Shown here: positions 7,621 through 16,002 of the stretch, piece after piece
Layout: every line of letters begins with the position of its first letter
Position numbering within the stretch: the stretch's first letter is position 1
IMG/VR virus record: IMGVR_UViG_3300023179_000109
Span: 1-62,624 of that record
Length of the DNA stretch: 62,624 bases
Strand: one strand, 5' to 3'
Source: a virus
The notes under the pieces: model-generated
Told to the model about the DNA's origin: nothing
Database searches by the model: none
What the model saw: the letters and a program-made list of their open reading frames with translations, nothing else
Translations under genes and position numbers: made by a program

Positions 7621-8462
7621 TATGCTAATAAACTATAGTATTCTTTAAAGTGTTTAATTCTATCAGGTAAACCAATTGTACCACCATTGACTTTTTTTGT
7701 TATTTGAGTAACAACAGCATCTGTAGCACCACCATCCGCTAGTTTGTGTAATCCATTTTTAGTAAAAAACCAAGCAGCTGATAATAAAGGATAATGTGTA
7801 GAAACTTTTTCAGGATTTAGGGTTAAATCTTCATTGATTGATTTACCAAAGGCAACATAGTTGTCTTTTCCTGTCAATTGAATATATCCGCGACCACAAT
7901 ACTTAGAACCATCTCCTGAAGATTCGGGTCCGTTACCCATTCTTCCACCATAAACTCTATTTGCAATTTTTTCAGGTTTTCTTTCATATTGTTCGGCCAA
8001 ACCAGCCTCTTTGAAATATTTTGCAAAAATACCTTTTAAACCTTTTGCAGAATAATTTAAATTTTCTTTAGTCAATCTGAATCCACCTGATTCGTGACCA
8101 CATTGAGCCAAGAAATGCGCTAATCTTAATGGGGTATCAATACCAAATTTTGCGGCGGTTTCAGGAATTTGTGTAATTACTGAATCAGGGATATGACCTT
8201 TTAATTTAGTTAAATTTAATCCACTTGATGACGTTTGAACTACAGGTACAACGGGTGCAGGTTCTGCAATAATTTGTTGAGAACCAAATAGTTTGTTCCA
8301 CGTACCTTCACCAACTAAACCATCAGGAGTAAGTGCATTTTTTAATTGAAAGGCTTTAACGGCTTCTTCCGTAGCTTTTCCAAAAACACCATCTGCTCCA
8401 AGACCCAATTTTGATTGGAGTTTTTTTACGTCTTCTCCTTTAGACCCAACTTTCAATAGCAT
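7620..8462 (-). CDS. Endolysin: PG-binding domain plus GH19 lysozyme/chitinase
   Basis: Residues 1-60 form a PG_binding_1 domain (LKVGSKGEDVKKLQSKLG..DGVFGKATEEAVKAFQ). A linker precedes a GH19 domain (about 88-280) with the catalytic-Glu block QCGHESGGF (Glu124) and CGRGYIQLTGKDNY. GH19 phage enzymes cleave peptidoglycan glycan strands. No signal peptide is present, so release would need a holin. A TATTTATT word lies 16 nt upstream. The 280-residue length is normal. Confidence 0.9.
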   Translation of the reverse strand: MLLKVGSKGEDVKKLQSKLGLGADGVFGKATEEAVKAFQLKNALTPDGLVGEGTWNKLFGSQQIIAEPAPVVPVVQTSSSGLNLTKLKGHIPDSVITQIPETAAKFGIDTPLRLAHFLAQCGHESGGFRLTKENLNYSAKGLKGIFAKYFKEAGLAEQYERKPEKIANRVYGGRMGNGPESSGDGSKYCGRGYIQLTGKDNYVAFGKSINEDLTLNPEKVSTHYPLLSAAWFFTKNGLHKLADGGATDAVVTQITKKVNGGTIGLPDRIKHFKEYYSLLA

Positions 8463-8478
8463 AGTAATTCACTTTACT

Positions 8479-8486
8479 AATAAATA
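8479..8486 (-). promoter_or_regulatory. Phage-type promoter word before endolysin
   Basis: Minus-strand TATTTATT, 16 nt upstream of the endolysin ATG. Confidence 0.4.
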
Positions 8487-8500
8487 GTGGTTAAATTCAA

Positions 8501-9595
8501 TTAGGATTGAGGTCTTAAAACAGCCAATGCTTCGGGATATTCAACATCTAAAGCCTCTTCATTTTTTGGTTTGTAAGGAACATTTTTAAGAACGTATCTA
8601 ATCGCATTTAAACCAGATACTCTTTTATCTTCAGAATCAATAATAACCCAAGGATGATTTAGTGTTGATGTTTTATCAAAAAGTTTCTCTTTAAATTCTG
8701 TAAATCTATCCCACAAATCTTGCATTTTCTCATCATTAGGTGAGTATTTCCAATATTTTAATGGTGATTGTTGTCTAATATCAAATCTTCTTTTTTGAGT
8801 GTCTTTTTCAATTGAAAACCAAAGTTTAAATAAGTAATCACCTTCTTTAACTAAGTCTTGTTCAAAATCAGCAACATTTTCCATAAAGTCGTTATATTCT
8901 TCGGGTGAACCATATCCCATAACAGGCTCAATTAATCCTCGGTTATACCAACTCCTGTCAAAAAGATTTATCATGCCTGGTTTGATTTCTTTTTTATATC
9001 TTTCCCACCAGTTTTTTCTATCCTCAGGAGTTGGAATACCTAAAGCAACTACATTATAGTATCTTGGGTTTAAATTTTCTACAAATTTCTTAATTGTGGA
9101 ACCTTTTCCTGCTGAATCTCTACCTTCAAAAACAATTATAACTGTTTTGCCTGTTTTTGATAACCATTCCTGCATTCTTAAAAGTTCAACTTGTAAATCA
9201 AATAATTCTTTTCTGTAAACTTTTTTTGGAATTATTGACGGTTCTTCAAATTCGTAATCAGACATTTCAGGTTCATCGGAATCAGACTCGGACCTATTTT
9301 TTAATGACACAATAATCTTTGAAAGATAGTCCACCACATTTTTTCTTTTATCTCCTTTTTTTAATAATACTTTTTTTAACCCTCTCTCTAAAAGACCAAA
9401 ATCAATTATTTGAGACTTAGCCAAAAAACTAATATCCATCAATAAACTTTCAATTGGTTGAGTGTATAATTTAAGATATTTTAATACCTCTATAGAATTA
9501 CGTAAGTCAAGATTCATTTGTAACGGAGAATCATCTTCTTTAACTAACCCCATTACACTACGGATTCTATCAATATTTTCAAAAAGATTTGACAT
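8501..9595 (-). CDS. ppk2: Polyphosphate kinase 2 family protein with N-terminal leader
   Basis: The core is a PPK2 kinase, which transfers phosphate between polyphosphate and nucleotides. It has Walker A GRDSAGKG (158-165), Walker B/lid INLFDRSWYNRG (209-220), RRFDIRQQSPLKYWKYSP and a C-terminal helix NAIRYVL. About 125 residues precede the core. The first 20 (MSNLFENIDRIRSVMGLVKE) look like the leader at 33630 (RVKLMMGYDTRKTLKE), and the next 100 are unlike ordinary PPK2. I infer a packaged virion enzyme. Catalytic residues look intact, so activity on nucleotides is plausible. Confidence 0.85.
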   Translation of the reverse strand: MSNLFENIDRIRSVMGLVKEDDSPLQMNLDLRNSIEVLKYLKLYTQPIESLLMDISFLAKSQIIDFGLLERGLKKVLLKKGDKRKNVVDYLSKIIVSLKNRSESDSDEPEMSDYEFEEPSIIPKKVYRKELFDLQVELLRMQEWLSKTGKTVIIVFEGRDSAGKGSTIKKFVENLNPRYYNVVALGIPTPEDRKNWWERYKKEIKPGMINLFDRSWYNRGLIEPVMGYGSPEEYNDFMENVADFEQDLVKEGDYLFKLWFSIEKDTQKRRFDIRQQSPLKYWKYSPNDEKMQDLWDRFTEFKEKLFDKTSTLNHPWVIIDSEDKRVSGLNAIRYVLKNVPYKPKNEEALDVEYPEALAVLRPQS

Positions 9596-9614
9596 AAAAT
9601 TTTTAATCTATAGT

Positions 9615-9622
9615 AATAAATA
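9615..9622 (-). promoter_or_regulatory. Phage-type promoter word before ppk2
   Basis: Minus-strand TATTTATT 19 nt upstream of the ppk2 ATG. With the word at 9636 it forms a divergent pair. Confidence 0.4.
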
Positions 9623-9635
9623 CACTATTAGTATG

Positions 9636-9643
9636 TATTTATC
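9636..9643 (+). promoter_or_regulatory. Phage-type promoter word for the exported-protein run
   Basis: TATTTATC 20 nt upstream of the ATG at 9664. Confidence 0.4.
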
Positions 9644-9663
9644 TATACCAAGATACTATTAGA

Positions 9664-10152
9664 ATGAACAAGCTCATCCTAGCTGCAGCTATGTGTATAA
9701 TTACCATAGTCCCGCACAACAAGTTTACAAAAGACATTTATGTGGAATCTGTTTCCAACAAGATTCAAATTGGAAATCTTGCAGGAAACAGAAACCTTGA
9801 GTTTGGTGTTCGTAACATTCTGGAAGAATTTTTACAGGAAAAAAACTATGACCTGAATCCAGAATCAAAATCAAAAGTTTTAGTTGAAATTGTCTATTTG
9901 GACGTTCTCAAAACAAAATCTAATCTTTCAGTTTTTCACAAAAACGAAGAATCGGTTGTTATCCGATTGAAAGGCATTCTAAAAGTTGATGGTAAAAAAA
10001 TTAAAGAAGTAATCGTTGAGGAAGAATCCTCTGAGATTTCCATGTCAACACTTGCTGTTGATAATGGTGGCCAATTTAACCAACAATCACTTAGTAATGC
10101 AATCAAAAAAGCTTGTGAGAAGTTGGCGGATAAATTATTTGAGACAAAATAA
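9664..10152 (+). CDS. Exported protein, CsgG/LptE-like fold candidate
   Basis: The 162-residue protein has an N-terminal hydrophobic signal (MNKLILAAAMCIITIVPHN). The body alternates strand and helix: FGVRNILEEFLQEKNY, a Val/Leu-rich strand pair, then SNAIKKACEKLADKLF. This matches in order, but not closely, the CsgG-like gene at 13919 (GLGVTNIVLEYLDNLNRF ... KKALDVACANILGKMV), so the two may share a fold. It is likely periplasmic or outer-membrane associated. It is the first gene of a plus-strand run of envelope proteins. Confidence 0.5.
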   Translation: MNKLILAAAMCIITIVPHNKFTKDIYVESVSNKIQIGNLAGNRNLEFGVRNILEEFLQEKNYDLNPESKSKVLVEIVYLDVLKTKSNLSVFHKNEESVVIRLKGILKVDGKKIKEVIVEEESSEISMSTLAVDNGGQFNQQSLSNAIKKACEKLADKLFETK

Positions 10153-10154
10153 AT

Positions 10155-12266
10155 ATGAAAAAATTTTTAATTTTAGGGTTTTTAATGATGTCCCTAACAT
10201 CATTTAGTCAAATTAAATTTAAGTTTCCTGACACAAGAGTTCTTACCGATATTAATGGTGGCGTTATTGATAGAGGAGACCAATTTGACGTTATGGTTCA
10301 TGCGAACGGTAATGGTAATGCAGCTACGAGACAATTATTGTTTGATTTTCAATACGACCAAACAAACTTTGAGGTAATTTCAGTTAATCATACAGGTACA
10401 GGAGGTAACGGTGGAGTACTTCCATCAGGTTCAAACATACAATTATCTTGGCAGAATTATCCTGGTTATACTTACGCAGGAAACAGTACTTTTACTGACG
10501 GAACACAAAGATATTTGTCAAACGCAACCTATACATATAATGCTACAGGGTCTAATGCGATTCTTAGAGCAACTTTAACATGGGCTACAAATTCGGCAAT
10601 GCCGTTTAATGCTTACTCTCAAATTGTGATTGTAAGATTTAGATTAAAAGCGGCATCTACAGCGAATTCATTCAATCCTGTTAAATTAAATTTTGTTGCG
10701 GGTTGGAATGGCCAAGGAGTTGCGGTTTCAACATTTATGGATAGTCCATTATTAACTGAAGTTATAATGAACCAAAATACAGGTAAATTTGTGACTGCAA
10801 AAGTTGATGTTAACTCTAATCTATATAATTTAACAAATATTAAAGTGTCCTTTAGAGATACAATATCAAATACAGGACAATTATTTAGTGTGTTATCAAA
10901 TGGTAACGTTGATGTGAATCAATCATTATTATCTGAAAACAAAGTTTATGAAGTGACAGTGATGCACAACATGGATAATACAAATGCAATATACAACGGA
11001 GCAATAACAATATCAGATTTTACAACAGCACAAGGGGAGTTCACATCAATGGGTTTAGATGGAAGTAATGGTCAAATATTAAGAACAGGACAGTCTTTAT
11101 ATGCAGCTGACATTAATAGAAATAAAGTTATTGATGGTGGGGATTTACCAAGACTATTAGGTCAAATTGTTGGAATAGATACTTTAGTGACAGTTCCTTC
11201 TGGATATGTCACAGGTAGTGGTGGATATATGAGTCTACCAACTTGGAGGGAAACAGATGCAATAAGTGTCGCGGGTCAAACTGAATGGTGTGTTGTTAAT
11301 GTTAATGGATATGGACAAGGTCAAACAAGAGTCTACATTGATATGAGAGAATTTAGTGGTACAAACGTATTACCTGAAAATATCAAAAGTTTACAATTGT
11401 TTGATTTATATTCAGGACCTGTTGAATTCATGAGTAAAGATGCATCTTGGGCTTTTTACAAAGTACCGTCAACATTCACAACAATATCAACATCAACATT
11501 TGCACCTTACATCAGAAGTATGGGTAACAATGACTACGGTCTCAAATCGGAATTCACATTTAATCCAAACCCTTCTAATTCATGGGGTTCAGTAACAACA
11601 ACAAATTGGAAAGACATTACATATCCTAAAACATACTTCAAAACGGGAGTTTTAGGAACAAACGAAATTTTAGAATTAAAATATCTTTTGTGGGGTGACG
11701 TAAATCGTTCACACTCATCTCAAGTTGTTGTTATCAATAATGGAGCAACAACAATTCAAACAAATGCTGTTAATAGTTTACAAACAAATACTGCTTTTAT
11801 TACAACTGCATCAAACACAGGATTTATTAACACATCAACAGGTGAAGTTAACTCAATCAATGTTAATTTATCAAACATAACAGTAACATCCAACAGTGTT
11901 GAAATACCTATTGGGGTTAATACTAACGGAAATTCAGTCGGAGCGTTACAATTTGAGTTCCAATACGACCCATTAAAAATTAAGTTTGAAGAGCTAAAGT
12001 CTGAGGTTCCAAATTCTTGGTACATTTTTGTAAATTCAAAAGACGGTAAAGTTAAATTTGGAGCAATTGACCAAAACAATAAGACTTCAATAAACGGAAA
12101 TTTGATTCCATTCAAATTAAGATTTTCAACAATAGGTAATGGTGTAGACATTTTAACATCAGTCAAAGTTTCTCCAACAATGGATGCAAGTAATTCAAAA
12201 GGAGTTCAATTAGGAATTGACTTGAACTCAACTCAAATAAAATTAACAGGTTATAATAATTTTTAA
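10155..12266 (+). CDS. Large exported protein with cohesin-like domains and dockerin-like motifs
   Basis: The signal peptide is MKKFLILGFLMMSLTSFSQ, a typical Bacteroidota signal. Residues about 25-195 and 570-690 are beta-rich with cohesin-like features (D-x-FDVMV, LLFDFQYDQTNFEVISV; ALQFEFQYDPLKIKFEEL). Around residue 315-340 is a calcium-loop motif of dockerin type (ADINRNKVIDGGDLPRLLGQ), and a degenerate one (WGDVNRSHSSQ) lies near 513. It sits 2 nt after the upstream gene and 2 nt before a lipoprotein. A surface or periplasmic scaffold made during infection is the best guess. Confidence 0.6.
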   Translation: MKKFLILGFLMMSLTSFSQIKFKFPDTRVLTDINGGVIDRGDQFDVMVHANGNGNAATRQLLFDFQYDQTNFEVISVNHTGTGGNGGVLPSGSNIQLSWQNYPGYTYAGNSTFTDGTQRYLSNATYTYNATGSNAILRATLTWATNSAMPFNAYSQIVIVRFRLKAASTANSFNPVKLNFVAGWNGQGVAVSTFMDSPLLTEVIMNQNTGKFVTAKVDVNSNLYNLTNIKVSFRDTISNTGQLFSVLSNGNVDVNQSLLSENKVYEVTVMHNMDNTNAIYNGAITISDFTTAQGEFTSMGLDGSNGQILRTGQSLYAADINRNKVIDGGDLPRLLGQIVGIDTLVTVPSGYVTGSGGYMSLPTWRETDAISVAGQTEWCVVNVNGYGQGQTRVYIDMREFSGTNVLPENIKSLQLFDLYSGPVEFMSKDASWAFYKVPSTFTTISTSTFAPYIRSMGNNDYGLKSEFTFNPNPSNSWGSVTTTNWKDITYPKTYFKTGVLGTNEILELKYLLWGDVNRSHSSQVVVINNGATTIQTNAVNSLQTNTAFITTASNTGFINTSTGEVNSINVNLSNITVTSNSVEIPIGVNTNGNSVGALQFEFQYDPLKIKFEELKSEVPNSWYIFVNSKDGKVKFGAIDQNNKTSINGNLIPFKLRFSTIGNGVDILTSVKVSPTMDASNSKGVQLGIDLNSTQIKLTGYNNF

Positions 12267-12268
12267 TC

Positions 12269-12640
12269 ATGAAAAAGATAAACAAAATTTTAGGTTTAGG
12301 GTTTTTAATTACCCTTTTAGCTCTGAGTTGTACGAAGATTGACATACCACAACCTCAAGTAATTGATTTAGGTGTCAAATCAACTTCAACAACTATAAAA
12401 TCAATATCTCAAACGGGTAATATTGTTACCGCTGAGTTTGAAACAACGGTAGGTTCAAAGTATTCGGTTCAAATTATACCTTTTGGTGGCGAAATACCTT
12501 CAAAAAAAGAAGGGTTTACTGCGACAGAAGGTGTTACAAAGAAAGTATATGACTTATCGGACTTGTCAAAAAAATACTACGACATAGTCTTCATAGACAT
12601 TAGTGGTAATGAGACAAAATATCCAATTTTAATAAAATAA
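12269..12640 (+). CDS. Small lipoprotein
   Basis: The 123-residue protein has a signal with lipobox LALSC (Cys about 21), followed by TKIDIPQPQ, then an Ig-like beta domain ending YDIVFIDISGNETKYPILIK. It should be lipidated and outer- or inner-membrane anchored. It follows the cohesin-like gene by 2 nt, so the two may act together at the cell surface. No specific family is recognised. Confidence 0.65.
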   Translation: MKKINKILGLGFLITLLALSCTKIDIPQPQVIDLGVKSTSTTIKSISQTGNIVTAEFETTVGSKYSVQIIPFGGEIPSKKEGFTATEGVTKKVYDLSDLSKKYYDIVFIDISGNETKYPILIK

Positions 12641-12652
12641 AAAAATAAAAAA

Positions 12653-12976
12653 ATGTCAGAAGAAACACAACAAGGTCAGGAACATAACGATGGTACATGG
12701 TCAGGACTTAAAAAAACAATCGTAGGTACTTTAGGTACCGTAGTTGCAGGTGGTGGTGTATTTTTAAGTACACTATTATTCGGTGGTCAAAAAGAAGAAG
12801 AAAAATCACCAGCACAACAACCATCAATAATAATCAACAACACTCAACAGCAACAACAAGCGGCTGCGGGTGGTAAAACAGTTGTAATAAAAGAAGCTGC
12901 AAAACCTGTACAACCAGCACCTGCTCCTAAAAAGAAAAATGGTGATGAGTTTAAGGAAGAAGCACCGAAATGGTAA
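12653..12976 (+). CDS. Membrane-anchored Gln/Ala-rich protein
   Basis: A 107-residue protein with one helix (about 26-45, IVGTLGTVVAGGGVFLSTLLF), a Gln-rich stretch (NNTQQQQQAAAGG) and a Pro/Lys-rich end. It has no cleavable signal. The layout suggests an inner-membrane anchor with a flexible tail. It is part of the envelope-protein run. Confidence 0.5.
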   Translation: MSEETQQGQEHNDGTWSGLKKTIVGTLGTVVAGGGVFLSTLLFGGQKEEEKSPAQQPSIIINNTQQQQQAAAGGKTVVIKEAAKPVQPAPAPKKKNGDEFKEEAPKW

Positions 12977-12989
12977 AAAAGATTAAATT

Positions 12990-13559
12990 ATGAGTACCCA
13001 ACCAAGCACAGGATTCAAAGATTTACTCTTTTCAGTTATGAAAAGAAGATGGTTTATAACAGCCATCGTACTATTCACCTTTTTTGGTACAATCCTTGCC
13101 ATTTTTATGGCAATTTTGATGAAGACACAAATGTCAGGTGAATGGAAAGAATTGTTATTGTTATTATTAGGAGCTTTCATTGGAAGTTATGGTAAAATTA
13201 TTGATTACTGGTTTAGTGACCAGGATAAAGATAAGATGCTTGTTCAAAAAATGGACGAAGAAGATGGAATTACTCTATCTAACACTTTGAACATGAAAAA
13301 CCAAGAAACTCCCGCTACACCAATTATTCCTGAAATGTCAATTCCAGTAGTTCCGTTACAAAGTAACCAAGTTAAACCCGTTGAAATAGACGAGGATGGT
13401 GATGGTGTAATGGACGGTATTGATAATGACGGAGATGGGGTTATTGATGAATATTTTGAACACAGAAATTGTCACCACGTTTGGGGCGATTCAGACCATG
13501 ACGGACATGAAGAATGTTTAGTATGCGGTCTATTAAAAGAAAATTTAGAACAAAACTAA
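12990..13559 (+). CDS. Two-helix membrane protein with calcium-type repeats and Cys/His tail
   Basis: Residues about 18-62 hold two hydrophobic helices separated by a short loop. The soluble part ends in DEDGDGVMDGIDNDGDGVID, two calcium-binding loops of thrombospondin-3/EF-hand type. A Cys/His cluster follows (NCHHVWGDSDHDGHEECLVCG), which could bind zinc. The combination is odd for a phage and points to a metal-responsive periplasmic or cytosolic tail. The ligand role is inferred from residues only. Confidence 0.55.
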   Translation: MSTQPSTGFKDLLFSVMKRRWFITAIVLFTFFGTILAIFMAILMKTQMSGEWKELLLLLLGAFIGSYGKIIDYWFSDQDKDKMLVQKMDEEDGITLSNTLNMKNQETPATPIIPEMSIPVVPLQSNQVKPVEIDEDGDGVMDGIDNDGDGVIDEYFEHRNCHHVWGDSDHDGHEECLVCGLLKENLEQN

Positions 13560-13563
13560 AACT

Positions 13564-13794
13564 ATGAAAATAATAAATTTAAACAGATTAAGCGACCTAA
13601 TAGTGTTAGGATTTGTAAAACTATGCTGCCTGTGGGTAGTATCCGCATTATGTTTTGAAATGTTTGTAATATATCTACAAGCATCTGGACAAGAACAGAG
13701 ACAACAAGACATGATTAACAAAATAGAATGGAAATTTGATGGAACATTCAAAAACAATCCTGATAACATTTGGTATGAAGAACCTAAAAAATAA
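13564..13794 (+). CDS. Single-helix membrane protein
   Basis: A 76-residue protein with a helix at about 12-37 (LIVLGFVKLCCLWVVSALCF) and a soluble tail containing EWKFDGTFKNNPDNIWYEEPKK. It is 4 nt after the previous gene and 4 nt before a tiny membrane ORF. No family is known. Confidence 0.5.
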   Translation: MKIINLNRLSDLIVLGFVKLCCLWVVSALCFEMFVIYLQASGQEQRQQDMINKIEWKFDGTFKNNPDNIWYEEPKK

Positions 13795-13798
13795 TATT

Positions 13799-13912
13799 AT
13801 GTCTAAAACTCAAGAAATTATAAGATTTATAGGGATATGTTGTATAGCAATATTTGGATTAGTAATTATGTCTTTTGGATTCAGTATGTTAATAACTCCT
13901 TTTTTAAAATAA
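13799..13912 (+). CDS. Tiny membrane peptide (37 aa)
   Basis: Starts MSKTQEIIRFIGICCIAIFG and ends SMLITPFLK. It is almost all one or two membrane helices. It fits exactly between its neighbours (4 and 6 nt gaps) on the same strand, which supports it being translated. Confidence 0.45.
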   Translation: MSKTQEIIRFIGICCIAIFGLVIMSFGFSMLITPFLK

Positions 13913-13918
13913 CTTAAA

Positions 13919-14638
13919 ATGAAAAAAACAATGGTTTTCTTGACAGTAATACTGTTGAGCACGGGAGCTTTTTCCCAAACAATAGGTAAAACCAAAACAG
14001 AAGATTACAAAGCTTCGTTTGAAACAAAAAGTGATATCTCACAATTTTTGGATTATGACGGACCAAAAAAGAATATTCAACTTCTGAAATGTGGTATCAA
14101 TGATGAAATGTATGAGATGTACCCTGAACTAAAAGAAAAAAGAGTTGGTTTGGGTGTTACAAACATTGTACTTGAATATCTTGATAATTTAAATCGTTTT
14201 GAATTTACAGAAGACAAAACAGAAATTAAAAACAGAATGGTAAAACAATTCCAAGCCTCTCAAGCGGGAATTTCTGAAAACAAATTAGACGGTAGAGGTA
14301 AGATTAAATTAGCTCACTACTTTGTTGAAATTGAATGTTATGACTACTCTGTTTCTGAAGATGAAACTGTGAATTTGAAAGACGGTGTAAAGAATATATT
14401 AGTAACACGTATTGGATTACAAGTTAGATTTACAGATGCGGAAAACGGTACAATCATAGCAGCATCTGGATTAGGGGAAGCAAAAACAACAAGAGAATTA
14501 ACTTTATTATCTGACGCAACCGTTGACCCTGTTAAATTCAACCAATCTACAATTAGCATTTCAACTAAAAAGGCTTTGGATGTTGCATGTGCTAACATTT
14601 TAGGTAAAATGGTGAAAAAAGGAATATTCGTTAAGTAA
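13919..14638 (+). CDS. CsgG-like curli-secretion-type protein
   Basis: The signal peptide ends LLSTGAFSQ. The following sequence has the CsgG-like order: an N-terminal segment, KRVGLGVTNIVLEYLDNLNRF, an EDKTEIKNRMVKQ helix, a strand IGLQVRFTDAENGTIIAASGLGEA and a C-terminal helix. CsgG forms the outer-membrane channel of curli (type VIII) export. No lipobox Cys is seen, unlike classical CsgG. It stands between small membrane proteins and a Ser-rich surface-like protein, consistent with an export or anchoring role. Confidence 0.6.
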   Translation: MKKTMVFLTVILLSTGAFSQTIGKTKTEDYKASFETKSDISQFLDYDGPKKNIQLLKCGINDEMYEMYPELKEKRVGLGVTNIVLEYLDNLNRFEFTEDKTEIKNRMVKQFQASQAGISENKLDGRGKIKLAHYFVEIECYDYSVSEDETVNLKDGVKNILVTRIGLQVRFTDAENGTIIAASGLGEAKTTRELTLLSDATVDPVKFNQSTISISTKKALDVACANILGKMVKKGIFVK

Positions 14639-16002
14639 TGAAAAAATGGTTTGTGTTTTTATTCATATTCATGCAACTTGCTCTGAAAAGCTCAGGGCAA
14701 GTTGTTACACAAACCTATTTAGACCCATGTAGTTTAAAAACTTATGTGGTATCAATTCCAATACAATCTAATTCAGGAGTTCTGGTTATAGTTAGAGATA
14801 AATCAAAAGTATTCACATATTCACAGTTTGTATCAGGAGAAGTGGATACATGGATAAAAAACATTTTTGCAGCACCATGTCCAACAAGTCAAGTAGTTCA
14901 ACAAACGGTAACAGCGACGGTGGCTCAAGCGGCATCACAGGCGGCTTCATCAGCGGCTTCTTCAGCAGCTTCATCTGCAGCTTCGTCAGCATCCTCGGCA
15001 GCGTCTTCAACTGCGTCTTCCGCGGCATCTACCACATCTTCACCACCACCAGCAACATCATCGTCTTCATCATCTACTTCCCAATCGTCCTCATCTGGTG
15101 GTTCTTCGTCTACATCAGAGAGCAAGAGTGAGACAAGTAGTTCATCAAGTGAAACAAGTTCAGAATCTAAGAGCGAGAGTAGTTCAGAAAGTAAGTCGGA
15201 AAGTAAAAGTAAGGAAAAAAAATCAGATGAAAAAAAGTCTGATGAAAAGAAAGAAGAAAAGAAGGACGAGAAAAAAGACGACAAGAAAAAAGAAGAAAAG
15301 AAAAAAATTCAAGTTGCCAACCCAATGTTGTTGGCGTCAGATTTAACTTCCGCACAAGGACCTGATTACAAATATAATGTAATATTATCTTTAGGGGTTA
15401 GTAAATCATCGGCACTGGGAAATCAAAGTTGGAGTGCAACAGGATTAATTTGGAGCTCACTTAATCAATTTGCAGTTAGCGGAGGATATACAAAAATGGA
15501 TTTCCAACAAGGTAAGTTAAATGCAATTCATTCTTATTCAATGACTACGGCATATCTGACTGGAAATTGGATGACCATGGGTGGATACACTTACATAAAA
15601 CCACATCCAAAACATGGTACTTACGGATACAACTTAGGTATCATTTCGCTTTTCTTGAAGAATGAGGAAATAGTTGGAGAAGGAAAATTTGTAAGAACAA
15701 AGACCGTGTTTTACACGTCAATTACCACTTCAGCAGTTGCGTTTTGGACAAAACCATACCAATATTCACAAAAAATTACAATATCGCCACAAGTTTTTGT
15801 TATGAATTCACCAATACTTTGGAATTCAAAAACAGGAGAAACTACAGTTGGAAGAAACTTTGGTTTTTTACTTGGAAGTTCATTTGATTATAAAATCACA
15901 AAGAGATTTGGACTCAGTTTGAACTATAAACTTTCTGCTTCAACGCAGAAAAATTCGCCGATTTTAAGTAATTTCTTAATCGGTTCAAGAGTAATGTTAT
16001 GA
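14638..16002 (+). CDS. Exported Ser/Ala/Lys-rich linker protein with C-terminal barrel-like domain
   Basis: It has a signal peptide (to about SSGQ) and a short N-terminal domain (about 22-85). A long low-complexity region follows: QAASQAASSAASSAASS type repeats, then Ser, Ser/Glu and finally Lys/Glu/Asp-rich runs (about 100-225). The last 225 residues alternate short strands ending with LSNFLIGSRVML, which suggests an outer-membrane beta-barrel. Its ATG overlaps the stop of the CsgG-like gene. A barrel with a long extended periplasmic or surface arm is likely. Confidence 0.6.
   Translation: MKKWFVFLFIFMQLALKSSGQVVTQTYLDPCSLKTYVVSIPIQSNSGVLVIVRDKSKVFTYSQFVSGEVDTWIKNIFAAPCPTSQVVQQTVTATVAQAASQAASSAASSAASSAASSASSAASSTASSAASTTSSPPPATSSSSSSTSQSSSSGGSSSTSESKSETSSSSSETSSESKSESSSESKSESKSKEKKSDEKKSDEKKEEKKDEKKDDKKKEEKKKIQVANPMLLASDLTSAQGPDYKYNVILSLGVSKSSALGNQSWSATGLIWSSLNQFAVSGGYTKMDFQQGKLNAIHSYSMTTAYLTGNWMTMGGYTYIKPHPKHGTYGYNLGIISLFLKNEEIVGEGKFVRTKTVFYTSITTSAVAFWTKPYQYSQKITISPQVFVMNSPILWNSKTGETTVGRNFGFLLGSSFDYKITKRFGLSLNYKLSASTQKNSPILSNFLIGSRVML

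Noticed and set aside
14925-15284. Minus-strand frames in the Ser/Ala-rich gene.
   Set aside because: Low-complexity reverse readings with no support; shadows of 14638-16002.
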